Of a stretch of DNA of 64,000 nucleotides, positions 24,560 to 36,700 are shown one piece after another. The notes below the pieces were generated by a model. It had not been told where the DNA came from and did no database searches. It saw nothing but the letters and a program-made list of their open reading frames with translations. Position 1 is the first letter of the stretch. Each line of letters begins with the position of its first letter. The DNA lies in the NCBI GenBank assembly GCA_036346225.1, contig JARFIW010000003.1, forward strand, positions 9,157,501-9,221,500. Direction: 5' to 3'. The position numbers were made by a program, and so were the translations under genes. The DNA comes from Platerodrilus igneus. Taxonomy: Eukaryota > Arthropoda > Insecta > Coleoptera > Lycidae.

Positions 24560-25347
24560 TATTGTTGTTATAGAAATGAATGGTTCTGATAAATCACAAT
24601 CAAGAATATTCACAAACTGAAAATGCTCTTCCACAAACATCAACATCATTAAATTTTGAAACGAATAGTACTGACGTCTATATAAAACAAATGGAGCATA
24701 AACAAAATATCAGAAGAATGCCGAACAAAAGTACTCCTGGTCGCAAGCAGAAACGTGATACGAGCAACTGGAAGTGTAATTTGAATAAGAAGAAAAAAAA
24801 TTAGAAATGGAGTTCACGAACCAACGGGGAAAGCTAATGTAAAAAAGGCAACTTAAATCAGGATGCCATCAGAACTGTTCCAGGAAATGTTTGGAAAAGC
24901 ACATTTTGTACATAAATGTATTGAGCGATTGCCCATAAAATAAGTAGTATACTCCTTTACTACTAACAGTGATAAAATTTAGGTATGTAAAAAAATGTTT
25001 TTTGATACTCTAGATATCACATGTAAGTTGATTAGGACTATTTATCACAAAATTGGCAAGCACGAATTGCAATGTGTTGTACTAGATGATCAACGTGACC
25101 TTCACATCAACCGATCAAACTAAATTTCTGATGTTATAAAACAAAGTGTAAGATAGCATATTTCTCAGATTCCAGTTGTAGATTTATATTACGTTAATGC
25201 TAGAAGCACTAAACAATATTTTGATAAATCCTTGACATTTTCTGAATTAAAGAATGGTATAAAGAACAGTTGTAGGAAAATCAATACGAACCATAAAAAG
25301 GCCACAGAGCAACAATATCGAAAAATCTTCTACGACGAATTTAACAT
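24560..25347 (+). pseudogene. Transposase-like relic, 5' half (split by RTE copy B)
   Basis: Reads on + with many stops and frameshifts as the N-terminal half of a multicopy insect protein of transposase type. A basic segment (NWKCNLNKKKKN), a cysteine-rich stretch (near 24850..24890), FFDTLDIT (near 24998), an IPVVDLYYVNARSTKQYFD block (about 25172..25225) and ending YRKIFYDEFN at 25347. The sequence resumes at 30679 with NI.FFKPKK. A second, fuller relic of the same family is at 38765..40880. I recognise the family pattern but not an accepted name. Confidence 0.6.
25337..25347. repeat. Target-site duplication of RTE copy B (left half)
   Basis: GAATTTAACAT here is repeated exactly at 30679..30689. 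Removing the insert and one copy restores continuity of the interrupted relic's text (…YDEFN / NI.FFKPKK). Confidence 0.93.
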
Positions 25348-26170
25348 CATCATCATCATTAGGTCTTCAGTCCTAGAACTGGTTAGACGCGTACCATCAT
25401 TGTTCCCTATTCTGAACTAACCTACAGATTTCCCTGAAATATGCACAGTTTGCATCTATAACTGTCTCATCTAGGTCTACATCTATCTCTTTTTTTCCTA
25501 TCTCTGCTTGTAATATATCACATACTATTCCCCAAAAATGCCTTAGAACGTATTCCGCCCTACTATTTCTTTTTTTCCCCAGATATCCTTGTTCCCCTAC
25601 TATTTCTGTAACTTATTTGTTATTATCTTTGTCTGTCCATGCTATCGTCCTCATACATCTGAAGCACAGCATTTCAAAAGGCTGCTACCGTTTTTCTGTC
25701 AGCGTTTCAGACTTCCCGTTTCATAGGTATACTGTGCTGTGCTCCACACATATGCTTTCAACAATTTTCTTCTTATTCTATGTTTGTTGTCTTTCCTCAT
25801 AGGCGATGTTCTTTCTTGTTAGATGCAGTTCGATCACTTTCTATTGTTTTACAGTTATATGCCCTATTTCTCCGACCTTCAATGGTTGTGAAGGGAGGTA
25901 AGCAGCCTGTGGCTGCCAAGTTCCCCCAACACTTAACCATTTGGCGATTTAATATATTTTCCAATTTATCTTTTCGCACAGTCAGCACTAGTTGCAGGTA
26001 TTTCGCAACCAACAACTAGTTGTTTATACTAATCATCAGATTTATCTGCGCTTATTTTTTCGTCATTAGGTTTTCCATCTCAAAACTGGTTGGACACGTA
26101 CCTGCACTTATTTATATTCTGAGCTAGCCTACATAGTTCCCTGAAATTCTCACACAGCATGTGTATTCAG

Positions 26171-27159
26171 GTTAATCTTATTTGGGAATTAAACCCCTCA
26201 TAGTTTTTAAAATCAGCTTTATTTATGTTTCGATCCATGACCTAGGATCGTTGTCAAAATAATAATAAAAACTTCAAGTTTGACATTTATGACATAAATT
26301 GAAGGTGACTTTGATTTATTGATGTTTGAAATATTTGGTTTGAGTATACTGAGCAAAAATTTTTAAAGTTTAACAGAATGATTGCCTTCAATTTGTGTTG
26401 CGACCTGGGATCGGCTTTCTTTAGGTAGTCAATACGCTTAACGTGAAATCAGCTGATTAATTTTTATTGGTGAATTCTATATAAATTCAATAACTTGGAA
26501 TTGGAAAACATTTTTTAACATGTTTCTATTTATACAATTGAGAGGATGGTTATTAAAGGAGTGTGCGATTGCATTATTGAAGGGCTTAAGTAGTCGTTTT
26601 TTATATTTATTTTGAGGGGGAAAATTCATTATGATTTAAGTTACCTCATTGGTAGATTTTAACATGGTTCTGAGGCGACTATATGGCGGGTTTACACTTG
26701 TCAGATACCAATGTTGTTCTATGAAGATTGTATATGGATCTGAGGCGACCCTATGGCGGGTTTACACTTGTCAGATACCAATACTGTTCAACGGAGATTG
26801 TATATGGTTTTGAGGTAACCTTATTGTGGATTTATACTTGTCAGATACCAATGCTGTTTTACAAGGATTGTTAATATGCTTATTTTTATGTAATTAGTTA
26901 TTTTATGTATAACTAGAAATCATGTATGTAGGCTGTATTTCATGTTAATATTGCAAGGATAACCCAGGAAAACCTTGCAATGCTACCTAGATATTGTGGG
27001 CATTTGATTTTCATTTGTTATTTCTTTTAGTAATGGAATCCATTGTTTACTGAAAGTCACGGATTCGTTTGCAACTCAGTTATTTTTATGTAGGGTTATA
27101 TAAGCAGCTTCTTTGATTTTGCGTTTTGGTGGTTTTCTTCTTTTCTTCTTTTCAGGAGT
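26171..27159. mobile_element. Unclassified 989-bp insertion with 12-bp target duplication
   Basis: It is flanked by ATGTGTATTCAG at 26159..26170 and 27160..27171; copy A has the unoccupied site once (18342..18353). No terminal inverted repeats, no open frame of length, no TG..CA ends and no poly(A). It contains three 70-bp tandem units, a 9-bp stem hairpin (26950..26958 with 26973..26981) and a pyrimidine-rich right end (CTTCTTTTCTTCTTTTCAGG). A 12-bp duplication suggests LINE-type integration of a non-autonomous element. Confidence 0.85.
26664..26873. repeat. Three 70-bp tandem units
   Basis: Units start at 26664, 26734 and 26804 and share ATGG.TCTGAGGCGAC, GGCGGGTTTACACTTGTCAG and ATACCAATNNTGTT. 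The third is the most diverged. Confidence 0.92.
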
Positions 27160-27407
27160 ATGTGTATTCAGCTCGTTCCTTTCTATTGTTTTCTAATTTT
27201 ATACCCTATTTTACCGAGATTCAGTGAAGGAGGTTAAGCAACCTGTGGCTACCAAGATCCCCCAACACTTAGACATTTGCCAAAATAATGGTTTTTCAGT
27301 AAATCCTTTCACACACTTAACATTATTCGAGAGTATTGCCCAACCAATTCTTGTAGTTACTTATAATAATCATCATGTTTAAGCACAGTTATCTTTTCGT
27401 CATTAGT

Positions 27408-30257
27408 TTATCCATCTTGGGATTGGTTGGATGCGTACCTCCATTGATTTCTATTCTGGGCTAGCCTACACATCTCCCTGAAACCTCTACAGCCTACATC
27501 TTTTACTATCTGTGTGCAGTAGTCTAATCTAGGTCTGCCTCTTCTTCTCTTTTTCCTATCTCTGCTTCTAATATATTCCACTATTCCCTCATGCCGTAGT
27601 ATGTGGCCTATCATCCTATCTCTCCTATTTTTTACCTTTTTCCACATATTTCTTTCTTCCCCTACCATTTTTAGTACCTCTTCGTTCTTAACTTTGTCTG
27701 TCCATGATATCTTCATCATACGCCTGTAACACCACATTTCAAAGGCTTCTACTTTTTTCTTGTCCGCTTCTCCTACTGTCCAGGCTTCACAGCCGTACAG
27801 TGCTGTGCTCCACACATATGTTTTAAGCAATCTTTTCCTTGTTTCTATGTTTGTGGTCTTTGAGCACAGTAGTTGCTTTTTCTTGTTAAATGTAGCACGA
27901 CCTTGTGCTAATCCTTGTTTTATATCTTTTGTGCTTTTCCCATCTTGCGTTATTTGGCTTCCTAGGTAGCAGAAATCCTTAACCTCTTGTAAGTTCGTGT
28001 TACATACTTGTATTCTTGTTTTTGATTTATTTTCCCCACCTTTGCAAACTAAAACTTTAGTTTTAGTTTTGTTAATTTTCATACCGTATCTCTCTGTTAG
28101 AACCGTTTCCATTTCATTAAGAGCAGCTTCTAACTCTTCCTTGCTAGATGCTAATACCGCTATATCATCTGCAAATCTAAGCATATCAATTTTTTGTCCC
28201 TGCATACTAATTCCAAATGTCTTCCTGCATTTGACAGTATTCATTGCCTCTTCTATGTACAAGTTAAAATCAATGGGGATAGGGCACATCCCTGTCTCAC
28301 CCCTTTCCTAATGTTTACTTCTCTACGTTCCTGCTCTAATTCTATTACTGCTGTTTGCTCTTTGTATAAGCTATGTACTATTCGTCTATCCCTATAACTC
28401 ATTCCAATCTTTTGAGTATTTCAAACATTTTTTTCCAATTTACATTGTCGAATGCTTTTTCCAGATCTACAAACCCTATGTACATGCTTTCCCTTTTTCT
28501 ATTGTTTTCTCCATTATCACTCTCAGAGCTAAAATAGCCTCCCGTGTTCCCCTGTTTCGCCTAAACCCAAATTGGTCTTCTCCTAGTATTTCTTCAGCTC
28601 GTTTTTCCATTCGTCGTTGCACAATTCTAGTTAATATTTTTGACACGTGTGCTGTCAAACTTATTGTTCGAAAATTTTCACATCTATCCGCGCCTTTCTT
28701 TTTTGGTATAGCTACTATGATGCTACGTTTAAAATCTTCGGGTATCTCGCCTGTCTCATACATATAGCTTACAAGTTGGAAGAGACGTTCTGTTACTGCT
28801 TGTCCAGCTGCTTTTAGAGTTTCTGCTTGCACCTTATCTGTACCCGGCGCCTTACCATTTTTCAGACTCTTTAATGCTAATTCAAACTCGTCTCGAAGTA
28901 TAGGATATCCCAAGTCATCATTTTCAATGTCTGATTCCTGTTCTAATGCAGTTAGTTCCTCTCCTGCATATAAATTCCCTATATATTCTTGCCATCTACT
29001 CACTTTCTCTACGTTTTCTATAATGACGTTTCCTTGTGCGTCCCTTATATTTTTGCTATACGGTTCTATATCCCTAAAATTCATTCTAATTAATTTGTAT
29101 GCTTCGTCTGTCTTTCCTATTTCCATCTTAGTTTGTACTTCTTTGCATTTTTCATCAATCCATTGTTCTTTAGCTTTCCTGCATTTTCTAATAATTTCCC
29201 ATTTTATGGCTTTGTATCTCTGTTTTCCTGTTTCGTCTGATTTATTTTTGTATTTTCGTCTTTCTTCTATTAAATTCACGATATCCTTTGTTATCCATGG
29301 TTTCTTATTTTCTTTTTGTGTATACCCCAAAATATCTCTGGCCGCCATGTCTAGGCTGGATTTAATGTTATTCCATTCTGTTTCTACTTCCTTAGTTTCA
29401 GATATTTTCCCGATATCATTCAGCAGTTCATTTGACTTTTTTTCGAATCTTACTTGAATATCTTTATCTTTTAGTTTCTTTAAGTCCAAGTGCCTTTTTC
29501 CGTTCCTTTTTTTCAGATTTTTAAATTTAAGTGCGGCCTTCATAATTACGATGTTGTGGTCAGTATCTATATCTGCTTCTGGGTAGCTTCTACAGTCTTT
29601 TACTTGATTCCTAAACCGTTGTCTAACAAGAATGTAATCTATTTGATATCTTCCTATATCTCCTGGCATCTTCCACGTATAGCGTCTTCTAGCATGATGT
29701 TGAAATAATGTGTTTGTGATGATTAAATTGTTCTTGTCGCAAAATTCTACCAGCCTATTTCCCCTGTCGTTTCTCGTGCCTAAACCAAATAAACCTACTA
29801 CCGCTCCTTCCCTACCCTCACCTACCACAGCATTAAAATCCCTTGTAATTATTAAATTTTCATGTCCTTTTACGTGTCTTAATATGTCTTCGATATCTTT
29901 GTAGATCACTTCTACCTCTTCGTCACTGTAGCTAGAGGTGGGCATGTATACTTGTATTATTACTGTGTTTACCGGTTTAGATTCTAATCTAACCATGAGT
30001 ACTCTTTCATTCTTTTGTAAGTAATTTTCTACACAGTATCCTATCTTTTTCCGCATAACTATCCCCACACCCAAATTTCCTTCCTCGGCTCCTGTATGAA
30101 TTACCCTGAAGTCTCCACTCCAAAAATCCCCCGCCTCTGGCCACCGAACTTCGCTGATCCCTACTATGTCTAATGATAACCTATTCATTTCGATTTTTAG
30201 GTTCTCTAGCTTACCTACTTGCTTCATAGTTCTAACATTCCACGCTCCGACTCGCAA
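27408..30257 (-). pseudogene. RTE endonuclease-reverse transcriptase, copy B, near-complete
   Basis: Frame 30257..28476 (593 codons): endonuclease in residues 1-240 with ISEVRW (E36), RDFNAV at 139-144, IDYIL at 206-210 and TDH at 232-234; linker 240-455; RT from KNGKAPGTD (466-474) through ISLTAHVSKI and DQFGFRRNRGT (561-571). The frame then shifts near 28493, passes FVDLEKAFDNVNW, shifts again before GVRQGCALSP, and by 28268 continues in frame to 27408 with RFADDIAVLA (catalytic DD) and the C-terminal RGRPRLDYC..GFREMCRLAQ. The glycine of the usual GDFNA motif is arginine here. At least two frameshifts make it non-autonomous now. The start codon chosen begins the conserved GAWNVRTM. Confidence 0.93.
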
Positions 30258-30504
30258 AATGTTCCCGACTCTTATTCTTAACTTTCCGATCGCATCCTCC
30301 GAAGTAGTCCCCTCCCGGAGATCCGAATGGGGGACTATTTTAACTCCGGAATCTTTTACCCCCAGAGAATGCCATCATTTTATTATAATTTAGGTACGCT
30401 GTGTACTTGGGAGGTTAATGTGGTGGTTTCCCGTTGCTTTCCACATCGCGGTAGTGTGTCTTAGACTGCCATACCGACCCCTATGGTCTCTGCCAATCTA
30501 AGTA

Positions 30505-30530
30505 CCGAAAGAGCCGCTGCCCTCTTTCGG
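30505..30530. promoter_or_regulatory. Leader hairpin of the RTE element
   Basis: CCGAAAGAG and CTCTTTCGG form a perfect 9-bp stem with an 8-nt loop in the 5' leader. It is preserved in copy A (about 21685..21711) and as a longer, altered form in copy C (near 37694). About 70 bp away is the GGAAACCACCACATTA-type leader motif on minus. Confidence 0.6.
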
Positions 30531-30678
30531 GGACCTGTCTTAGTCTGGTTCCTCACTAACGACCCTACTACTTTGGTTGGACCTGTAGTTTGGCTCTTTA
30601 GCTCATTGGAACACGCAAGCCATTTCAGCTGTTCTAGTAATCTAGAATTTCGGGAAGGGTCAGGTCCATTCGAAATGG

Positions 30679-31010
30679 GAATTTAACATAGATTTCTTTA
30701 AACCTAAAAAGATCTATGTTTAATGTTTGATATTTATAAAAGAGCTTCGATTGAAGAAATTGAAGGTTTACTGCTAAACTATACTTCTTGCAATGCTTCT
30801 AAATTTGTAGTTCGGAAATTTAAAACACAAACCAAATTGCTTGCTAGAGGTAGTAATTCTATAGTTGTAGCATGTTACGATCTTCAAAAGATCTTATCCA
30901 CGCCAATGTAGGAAGTTCTGCATTCTAAAATATTCTTGTAGCGTGCACTACCAATATTATAAGAAACTCCATTCAGACTCGTGTACATTTCACTCAAATA
31001 TACAACTTTT
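30679..31010 (+). pseudogene. Transposase-like relic, continuation after RTE copy B
   Basis: Continues the 24560..25347 relic: FFKPKK just after the target duplication, then a frame 30723..30911 with a charged helix region and VACYDLQKIL followed by TP and a stop, matching the family's YDLQ box. It decays beyond about 31000. Confidence 0.6.
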
Positions 31011-31169
31011 CCAGAATTCATTAAAATTTTTGCAAAAGAATAACCAAAAACTTAATTTTAACAATATCATACAAAGCCAATGTCAGACGCCACAAGTACC
31101 ATTCAGTAAAAAGCCAACAAACTCAGACATAAAGAAATCTAAAAAAGTTACCTCAGAGGAAGCAAAAAA

Positions 31170-31760
31170 TAGACAAATTATGGTGCTGTTCATTTCAAGT
31201 TTTATGGTCTTCCCAAAATACACGTTGACACACATGCTTCGACCAATAATTTCCTCAATTTCAGCGCCTAATCCAAAATTGCAGAAATAGTTACTAACAT
31301 ACTTACCAATTCATATCATACTGACAATTCATATTATGTAAAAGATTGTTTCAATTTTGCTATCAATGAATATAAGATTTCAGAAGGGTATGTATTGATT
31401 AAATTCGGTGTACTGTTGCTCTTCAACAATATCCCAATTGAACTCGAAAAAACAGCATTTAAAATCATTGGGAAGCAATTAAATCTCACTGTAAAATAAG
31501 TAAAGACAATTTTAACAAATTGGTAGAGTTTGTCTCCAAACAACGTACTTCACATTCAATAATTTCTTCTGTAAGTAGACCATGGGCACTACTATTAAAG
31601 CACCCCATCTCCAATAGTTGCGCGGTATGTTATGGGTTGCCTACTCAACGCATGCAAATTACATTTTGAATGTCTATTCTTTAAGAAGTACATTGGCAAC
31701 AAGGTTATTTAAGAGAAAGTTTGATAAGTCTAGAATACTGATTAGTGATATATTTTGGGG
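31170..31760 (+). pseudogene. Penelope-like element reverse transcriptase relic
   Basis: The + frame near 31185 gives HFKFYGLPKIH, the signature of Penelope-like RTs, then NSYYVKDCFNFA (31330) and a degraded SFDV/LFTNIP block as IKFGVLLLFNNIPIEL (31405..31450). Farther on, PIVARYVMG..LNACKL (31605..31660) matches the segment before the catalytic YVDD, which is lost. No GIY-YIG endonuclease was recognised. In-frame stops throughout. Confidence 0.68.
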
Positions 31761-33707
31761 CAGTGTCTACCATGCTTCTCAGTACTATAATATTGGTTTC
31801 AGTGGTATTAAATAACATTGTATCCCGACAAGTTTAGTGATTAAAAAAATTACAATATCAGATCTACGTTATATAAGCTTTTATTAATGAAATGATACTT
31901 TTATAGGTATGTTAAGCTCACGATAGCTTGTTACGAGATAAAGTGAGAAATCAGGGCACTTATTATTGATGTTAGTTGACGCTAGTTGATAAACGTGGTT
32001 AAGAGTTAAAAATGCACAATTGAAACTCAAATGAAACTCTTCATAAGTATTAATAGCGGTGTACGTGCTTAATTCCTAGTTTATACACACGTTGTATACC
32101 TAAATGCTATTGCAAGATGGGTTAAATATTTGCCAAAAAAGAAGTGATATGGTATTCACTTATTAACAGAAAAGCCAGTCTTTAATCCCTGCAATTCTTT
32201 AAATATCTTTTGGTATTTTTTTATAAAATATCTACATTACCAACAACTCAAACTATTAAAGTTATCTAACTGAACAAGTCCACTGCTTATTTTTTAACCT
32301 CTCATTCTTTTCTAGTGCTGCCCGTTTTTGCTCCTGATTTAGATATCGAATCCGGATAAAAGTTTTTGTCTGACCTAGTCTTCTAAGAATACTTTCTTTT
32401 GCAATCAAAAAAGTAGCTTTTAAAATTTCAAGATATTTTTTAATAAGTAATAAATCCATCTCCGTGTATATTAGAAAATAATTGATTTGCTGTTTTAATC
32501 ACATCAGTCATTATACTTGACGAAATTGTCAAGTTGCCATAGCTTAATTCCTCTATCCACCTTTCAGACTCATCCAGGCCTTCTTTTAAATTATCGTCAC
32601 TTTCTTTGTTAGACAGCCTGCAAGATACCTTAGAACCTGCTCAGTTTTTATCTTGCTTCTATATGGGTGGTCATTTGAATGTCTTCTATATCGCACTCAA
32701 CTTCTCTTGAAGTAACTGAAGTGCCTTCAATAGGAATAGTATTGAACGTACTTGCTGACAAATAAGTTGTTTTTTCTGTTTCCTCTGAAATAATTGTTAC
32801 GTTCCGTCCCTGAAATTGAATAATTTGGAGCATAATTTAATTCCAAATCTCATAATCCTCTATTGCTTCCATGGTTAAATGTGTGTATTGGTGATCGCGG
32901 CAGCCTTAGGTCAACTTAAACAAGTATTTAAACATCACTCTGTAGAATTTTATTAGTATATTTAGTTTAAACCAAAGTGCTTCAATCTATCTCTATTGTT
33001 TGATATAACATTGCAAATGTATTCAGTCATCGTCAACCTTTGCTTTGTGAAAGGATATACTCGGTTTTTATATAATGAGTTATAAAGTAAAAGTATCCAG
33101 TAACAATACATGGACAGTGAAATGTAATTCACACAAGTTTTCAAAAGTGTTATCTATGAGTTATTTCGATTCAATATTCACAAAGATCAAAGAAGAGTAG
33201 AAAATTGTAAATAGTCTTAATTCATATGTATTCATGATGAGGATTGTGTATGCGAAGATATTGTAGATGTTAATAACCCACAACTGTAAAATTTACTTAT
33301 TATTATTTAACAAAATCTCACTCGAATTAAAAATATTCAGAAGATACGAGGCAGGGAACAATTGAAATTTAAAAGTGGTTTCGATGTTTGAAAAATTGTG
33401 GGCTGTGAATCTAATTTTGTTCAGTAGAAGAAAGATTTAAGGAAAGTAATTTGCAATTTTAGAAAGAGGAGAGTACCTATCAAATTATAAATCCTTTTTC
33501 AGTGCAGAAGCTTTGATCTAAATACCAATAGAAAATAACAAGATTCGTAATTACATTGAGAGCATTAGTATATCTGAAATATGTTGAAAAGCCTCAAAAC
33601 ATCATAAAAGTCGGTTTTATAGTTGAACATGAACTCAGTTCTGATATAAAATGAAATAGAGTAATGCCCAGATTAATTAAAGGTAATGGAATACTTATAA
33701 TAGTTCA
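31761..33707. other. AT-rich spacer with an unrecognised decayed coding-like stretch
   Basis: Minus-strand text at 32833..32262 includes acidic and polar stretches and, near its end, a basic helix-like segment (RRLGQTKTFIRIRYLNQ..) broken by stops and frameshifts. It may be another old repeat protein, but I cannot name it. Nothing else seen. Confidence 0.3.
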
Positions 33708-36700
33708 CCTATTTTTTGTTTTCCACAGATATCTTACTTCCCTACTATTTTTAGAACCTCATTGATCTTAACTTTATCTGTCTATGGTATCATCATCATA
33801 TATCTGAAGCATCACATTCCAAAGACTTTTCTACCTACTTCCTCTCTGCTTCTCCTGTGCTCATTACATAGCTGTACAATTCTGTGCTACATACCGATTC
33901 TTTCAACAATTTTTCCTTGTTTCTACATTCATTGCCTTCGAAGATAGTCACTGCTCTTTCTTGATAAATACATCACCGCTCTCCTCCTATTGTTTTCTAA
34001 ATATATACCAAATTTCAACGATGTTCAGTGGTATACCAATGAGGGAGGGGGAGGCGTCGCCGTGGATAAATGTAGTAAGCGTAAGACTACGGATTCCAAA
34101 GTCCCGGGTTCAAATCTTGACACGGCCGACTGCTTGAAAAATGGCAGGTGAGCATTTTTCACAAAAATTACGCCCTCGTTCGGATGAGAGGTTAAATGGA
34201 GGTCCCGTGTGTGAGTGTTGTCATGCACGTTAAAGATCCCTACCTTGCCTGGAACGACAAGGGTTTGGCAAAATTCTAAATTTCCAGGCAACAAAAAACT
34301 CGCATCCTGGCCAATGTAGTACCTTCTGGTGGAGCATTGGAAATGTAAATGAACGGTATACCAATGGGGTTAGGCAACACGACAACTACTAAGATCCTCA
34401 ACATTTAGACATTTGTCAAATATTCTTATTATTATTACTATTATAAATTTTTACGCCTTTATTAATAATAATTATTAGGTGCTGAATTTGGATCCAACTC
34501 CCACGAATATTTCAGTCGACAATGGCTGGAGGATTTGAAACATTTGGTATATATTTTTTTAATTGTGTCTCCAACAGGTCTAGCCCACTTTCATAGCATT
34601 TCGTAGCTATTTATCTTTGTTGTTATAATTATAATTATAATTTACTAATAGTTTAAAAATTAATCCTTTTGTACGATAAACTTTTGGTGAGAATATTATA
34701 AAACCAACACCGGCAGTTGTTTAGAATGATCATCCCGTTTAGGTCCAATTATTTTTTCATCATTAGGTTTTTCATCTTGGAACTGGTTTGGATGCGTACC
34801 TCCATTGATTTTTATTCTGAGCTAACTTACATATTTCTCTGAAATTCCCACAGCCTACATCTTTCAATATCTGTGTCCAATAGTCTAACCTAGGTCTGCA
34901 TCTACCTCTCTTTTTTCCTCTTTGCATATAATATATTCCGCACTATTCTCTCCTGCCTTATTTATTATGTGTCTTATCATCGTATTTCTCCTATTTTTTA
35001 CTGTTTTCCACATATTTCTTTCTTCCTCTACCATTTCTAGAACCTTCTTGTTCTTAAACAGTCTATCTTCATCATACGTCTGTAGCACCACATTTCATAG
35101 ACTTCTATCTTTTTCTTGTCCACTTTTCCGGCTGTCCAAGTTTTATAGCTGTACAGTGCTGTGTTCCACACAAGTGCTTTCAGCAATCTTTTCCTTGTTT
35201 CTATGTTTCTTATCTTTGAACATAATGGTTGCTTTTTCTTGTTAAATGCAGCATAACCTTGTGCTAATCTTTGTTTTATATATTTTACACTTTTCCCATC
35301 TTATGTTATTTGGCTTCATAGGTAGCAGAAATCCTTAACCTCTGGTAAGTTCTCGTTTTCTATTTGTATTCTGGTTTTTGATTTATTTTCCCATCCTTTA
35401 CATATTAGTACTTTAGTTTCGTTTTTGATGACTATCATACCATATCTCTCTATTAGTACTGTTTTCATTTCATTAAAAGATGCTTATAACTCTACTTGCT
35501 AGATGCCAATACCGCTATATCATCTGCGAATCTAAGCACATCAATCTTTTGTCACTGTATAATAATTCCAAATGTCTTTCTGCATTTGACAGTATTCATT
35601 GCCTCTTTGATGTAAAAGTTAAAAATTAGCGGGGATAGGGTACACCCACGTCATGCCCCTCTTCTAATATTTACTTCCCTTCCTTCATGCTCTAATTCTA
35701 TTACAGCTGTTTTGATCTTTGTATAAGTTATGTACTATCCGTCTATTCATATAGCTCATTCCACTCTTTTCGAGTATTTTGAACATTTTTTCTCATTTTA
35801 GATTGTTGAACGCTTTGTCCAGATCTGCAAACCTTATATACATACTTTCTCCTCATTCTATTGTTTCCTCCATTATCACCCTTAAAGCTAAAATGGCATC
35901 CAGTGTTCCCCTGTTTCGCCTAAGCCTAAGTTGGTCTTTTCCTGGCTTTTTCCATGTCTTTGTACAATTATGGTTAATATTTTTGCCATCAAACTTATTG
36001 TTCAAAAATTTTCACATTTATCTGCACCTCTTTTTTTTGAAATGTTTGGGTATCTTGCCTGTCTCATATATAAAAGTTACAAGTTGGAAGATACATTCTG
36101 TTACTCATTGTCCAGCGGCTTTTAGAGTTTCTGCTTGTACCTTATATATACCAACTACCTTATTAGTTTTCAGGCTCTTGAATACTAATTCAAACTCATC
36201 TCTAAGTATAGATATCCCAAGTCATCCTTTTCAATGTCTGATTCCTGTTCTAGTGCTGATAGTTCTGGCCCTGCATATAAATTCCCTATATATTCTTGAC
36301 ATCTAATATTTTCTTTACATTTTCTATAAAGATGTCTTCTCCCACGCCTTTTATATTTTTACTATACGGCTTTATATCCCTAAAATTCATTCTAATTAGT
36401 TTGTATGCTTTGTCTGTCTTTCCTATTTCCATCTTAGTTTGTACCTCTACACTTTTCGTCAATCTATTGTTTTTTAGCTTTCTTGAATTTGCAGATAATT
36501 TTTCATTTTATGGCTTTATATCTGTTTTCCTGCTTCGTGAGGTCTGTTTTTGTATTTTTGCATTTCTTCTCTTAAATTCAAAATATCCTTTGTTACCAAT
36601 GGTTTCTTATTTTCTTTTATTGATATCCTAGACTATCTCCTTCTGCCACGTTTAAGCTGGATTTAATGTAATTCCAATATATTTCTACTTCCTTAGTCTC

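Larger units (their letters stand above)
25348..30678 (-). mobile_element. RTE/BovB-like LINE, copy B (composite, with nested insertion)
   Basis: A 5331-bp insertion with an 11-bp duplication, nearly identical to copy A over the shared parts. On minus: 5' leader 30678..30258, coding body 30257..27408, first tail remnant (AATAATCATCAT at about 27366), older 3' relic 27360..27172 plus 26170..26045, second tail remnant (near 26032), oldest 3' relic 26025..25348 and final GATGAT tail. The middle relic is split by a 989-bp insertion at 26171..27159. The near-identity to copy A suggests recent activity of the family. Confidence 0.94.

Noticed and set aside
34042..34120. tRNA gene
   Set aside because: Pol III boxes are present but the cloverleaf is not conserved and the segment heads a 313-bp SINE with a target duplication.
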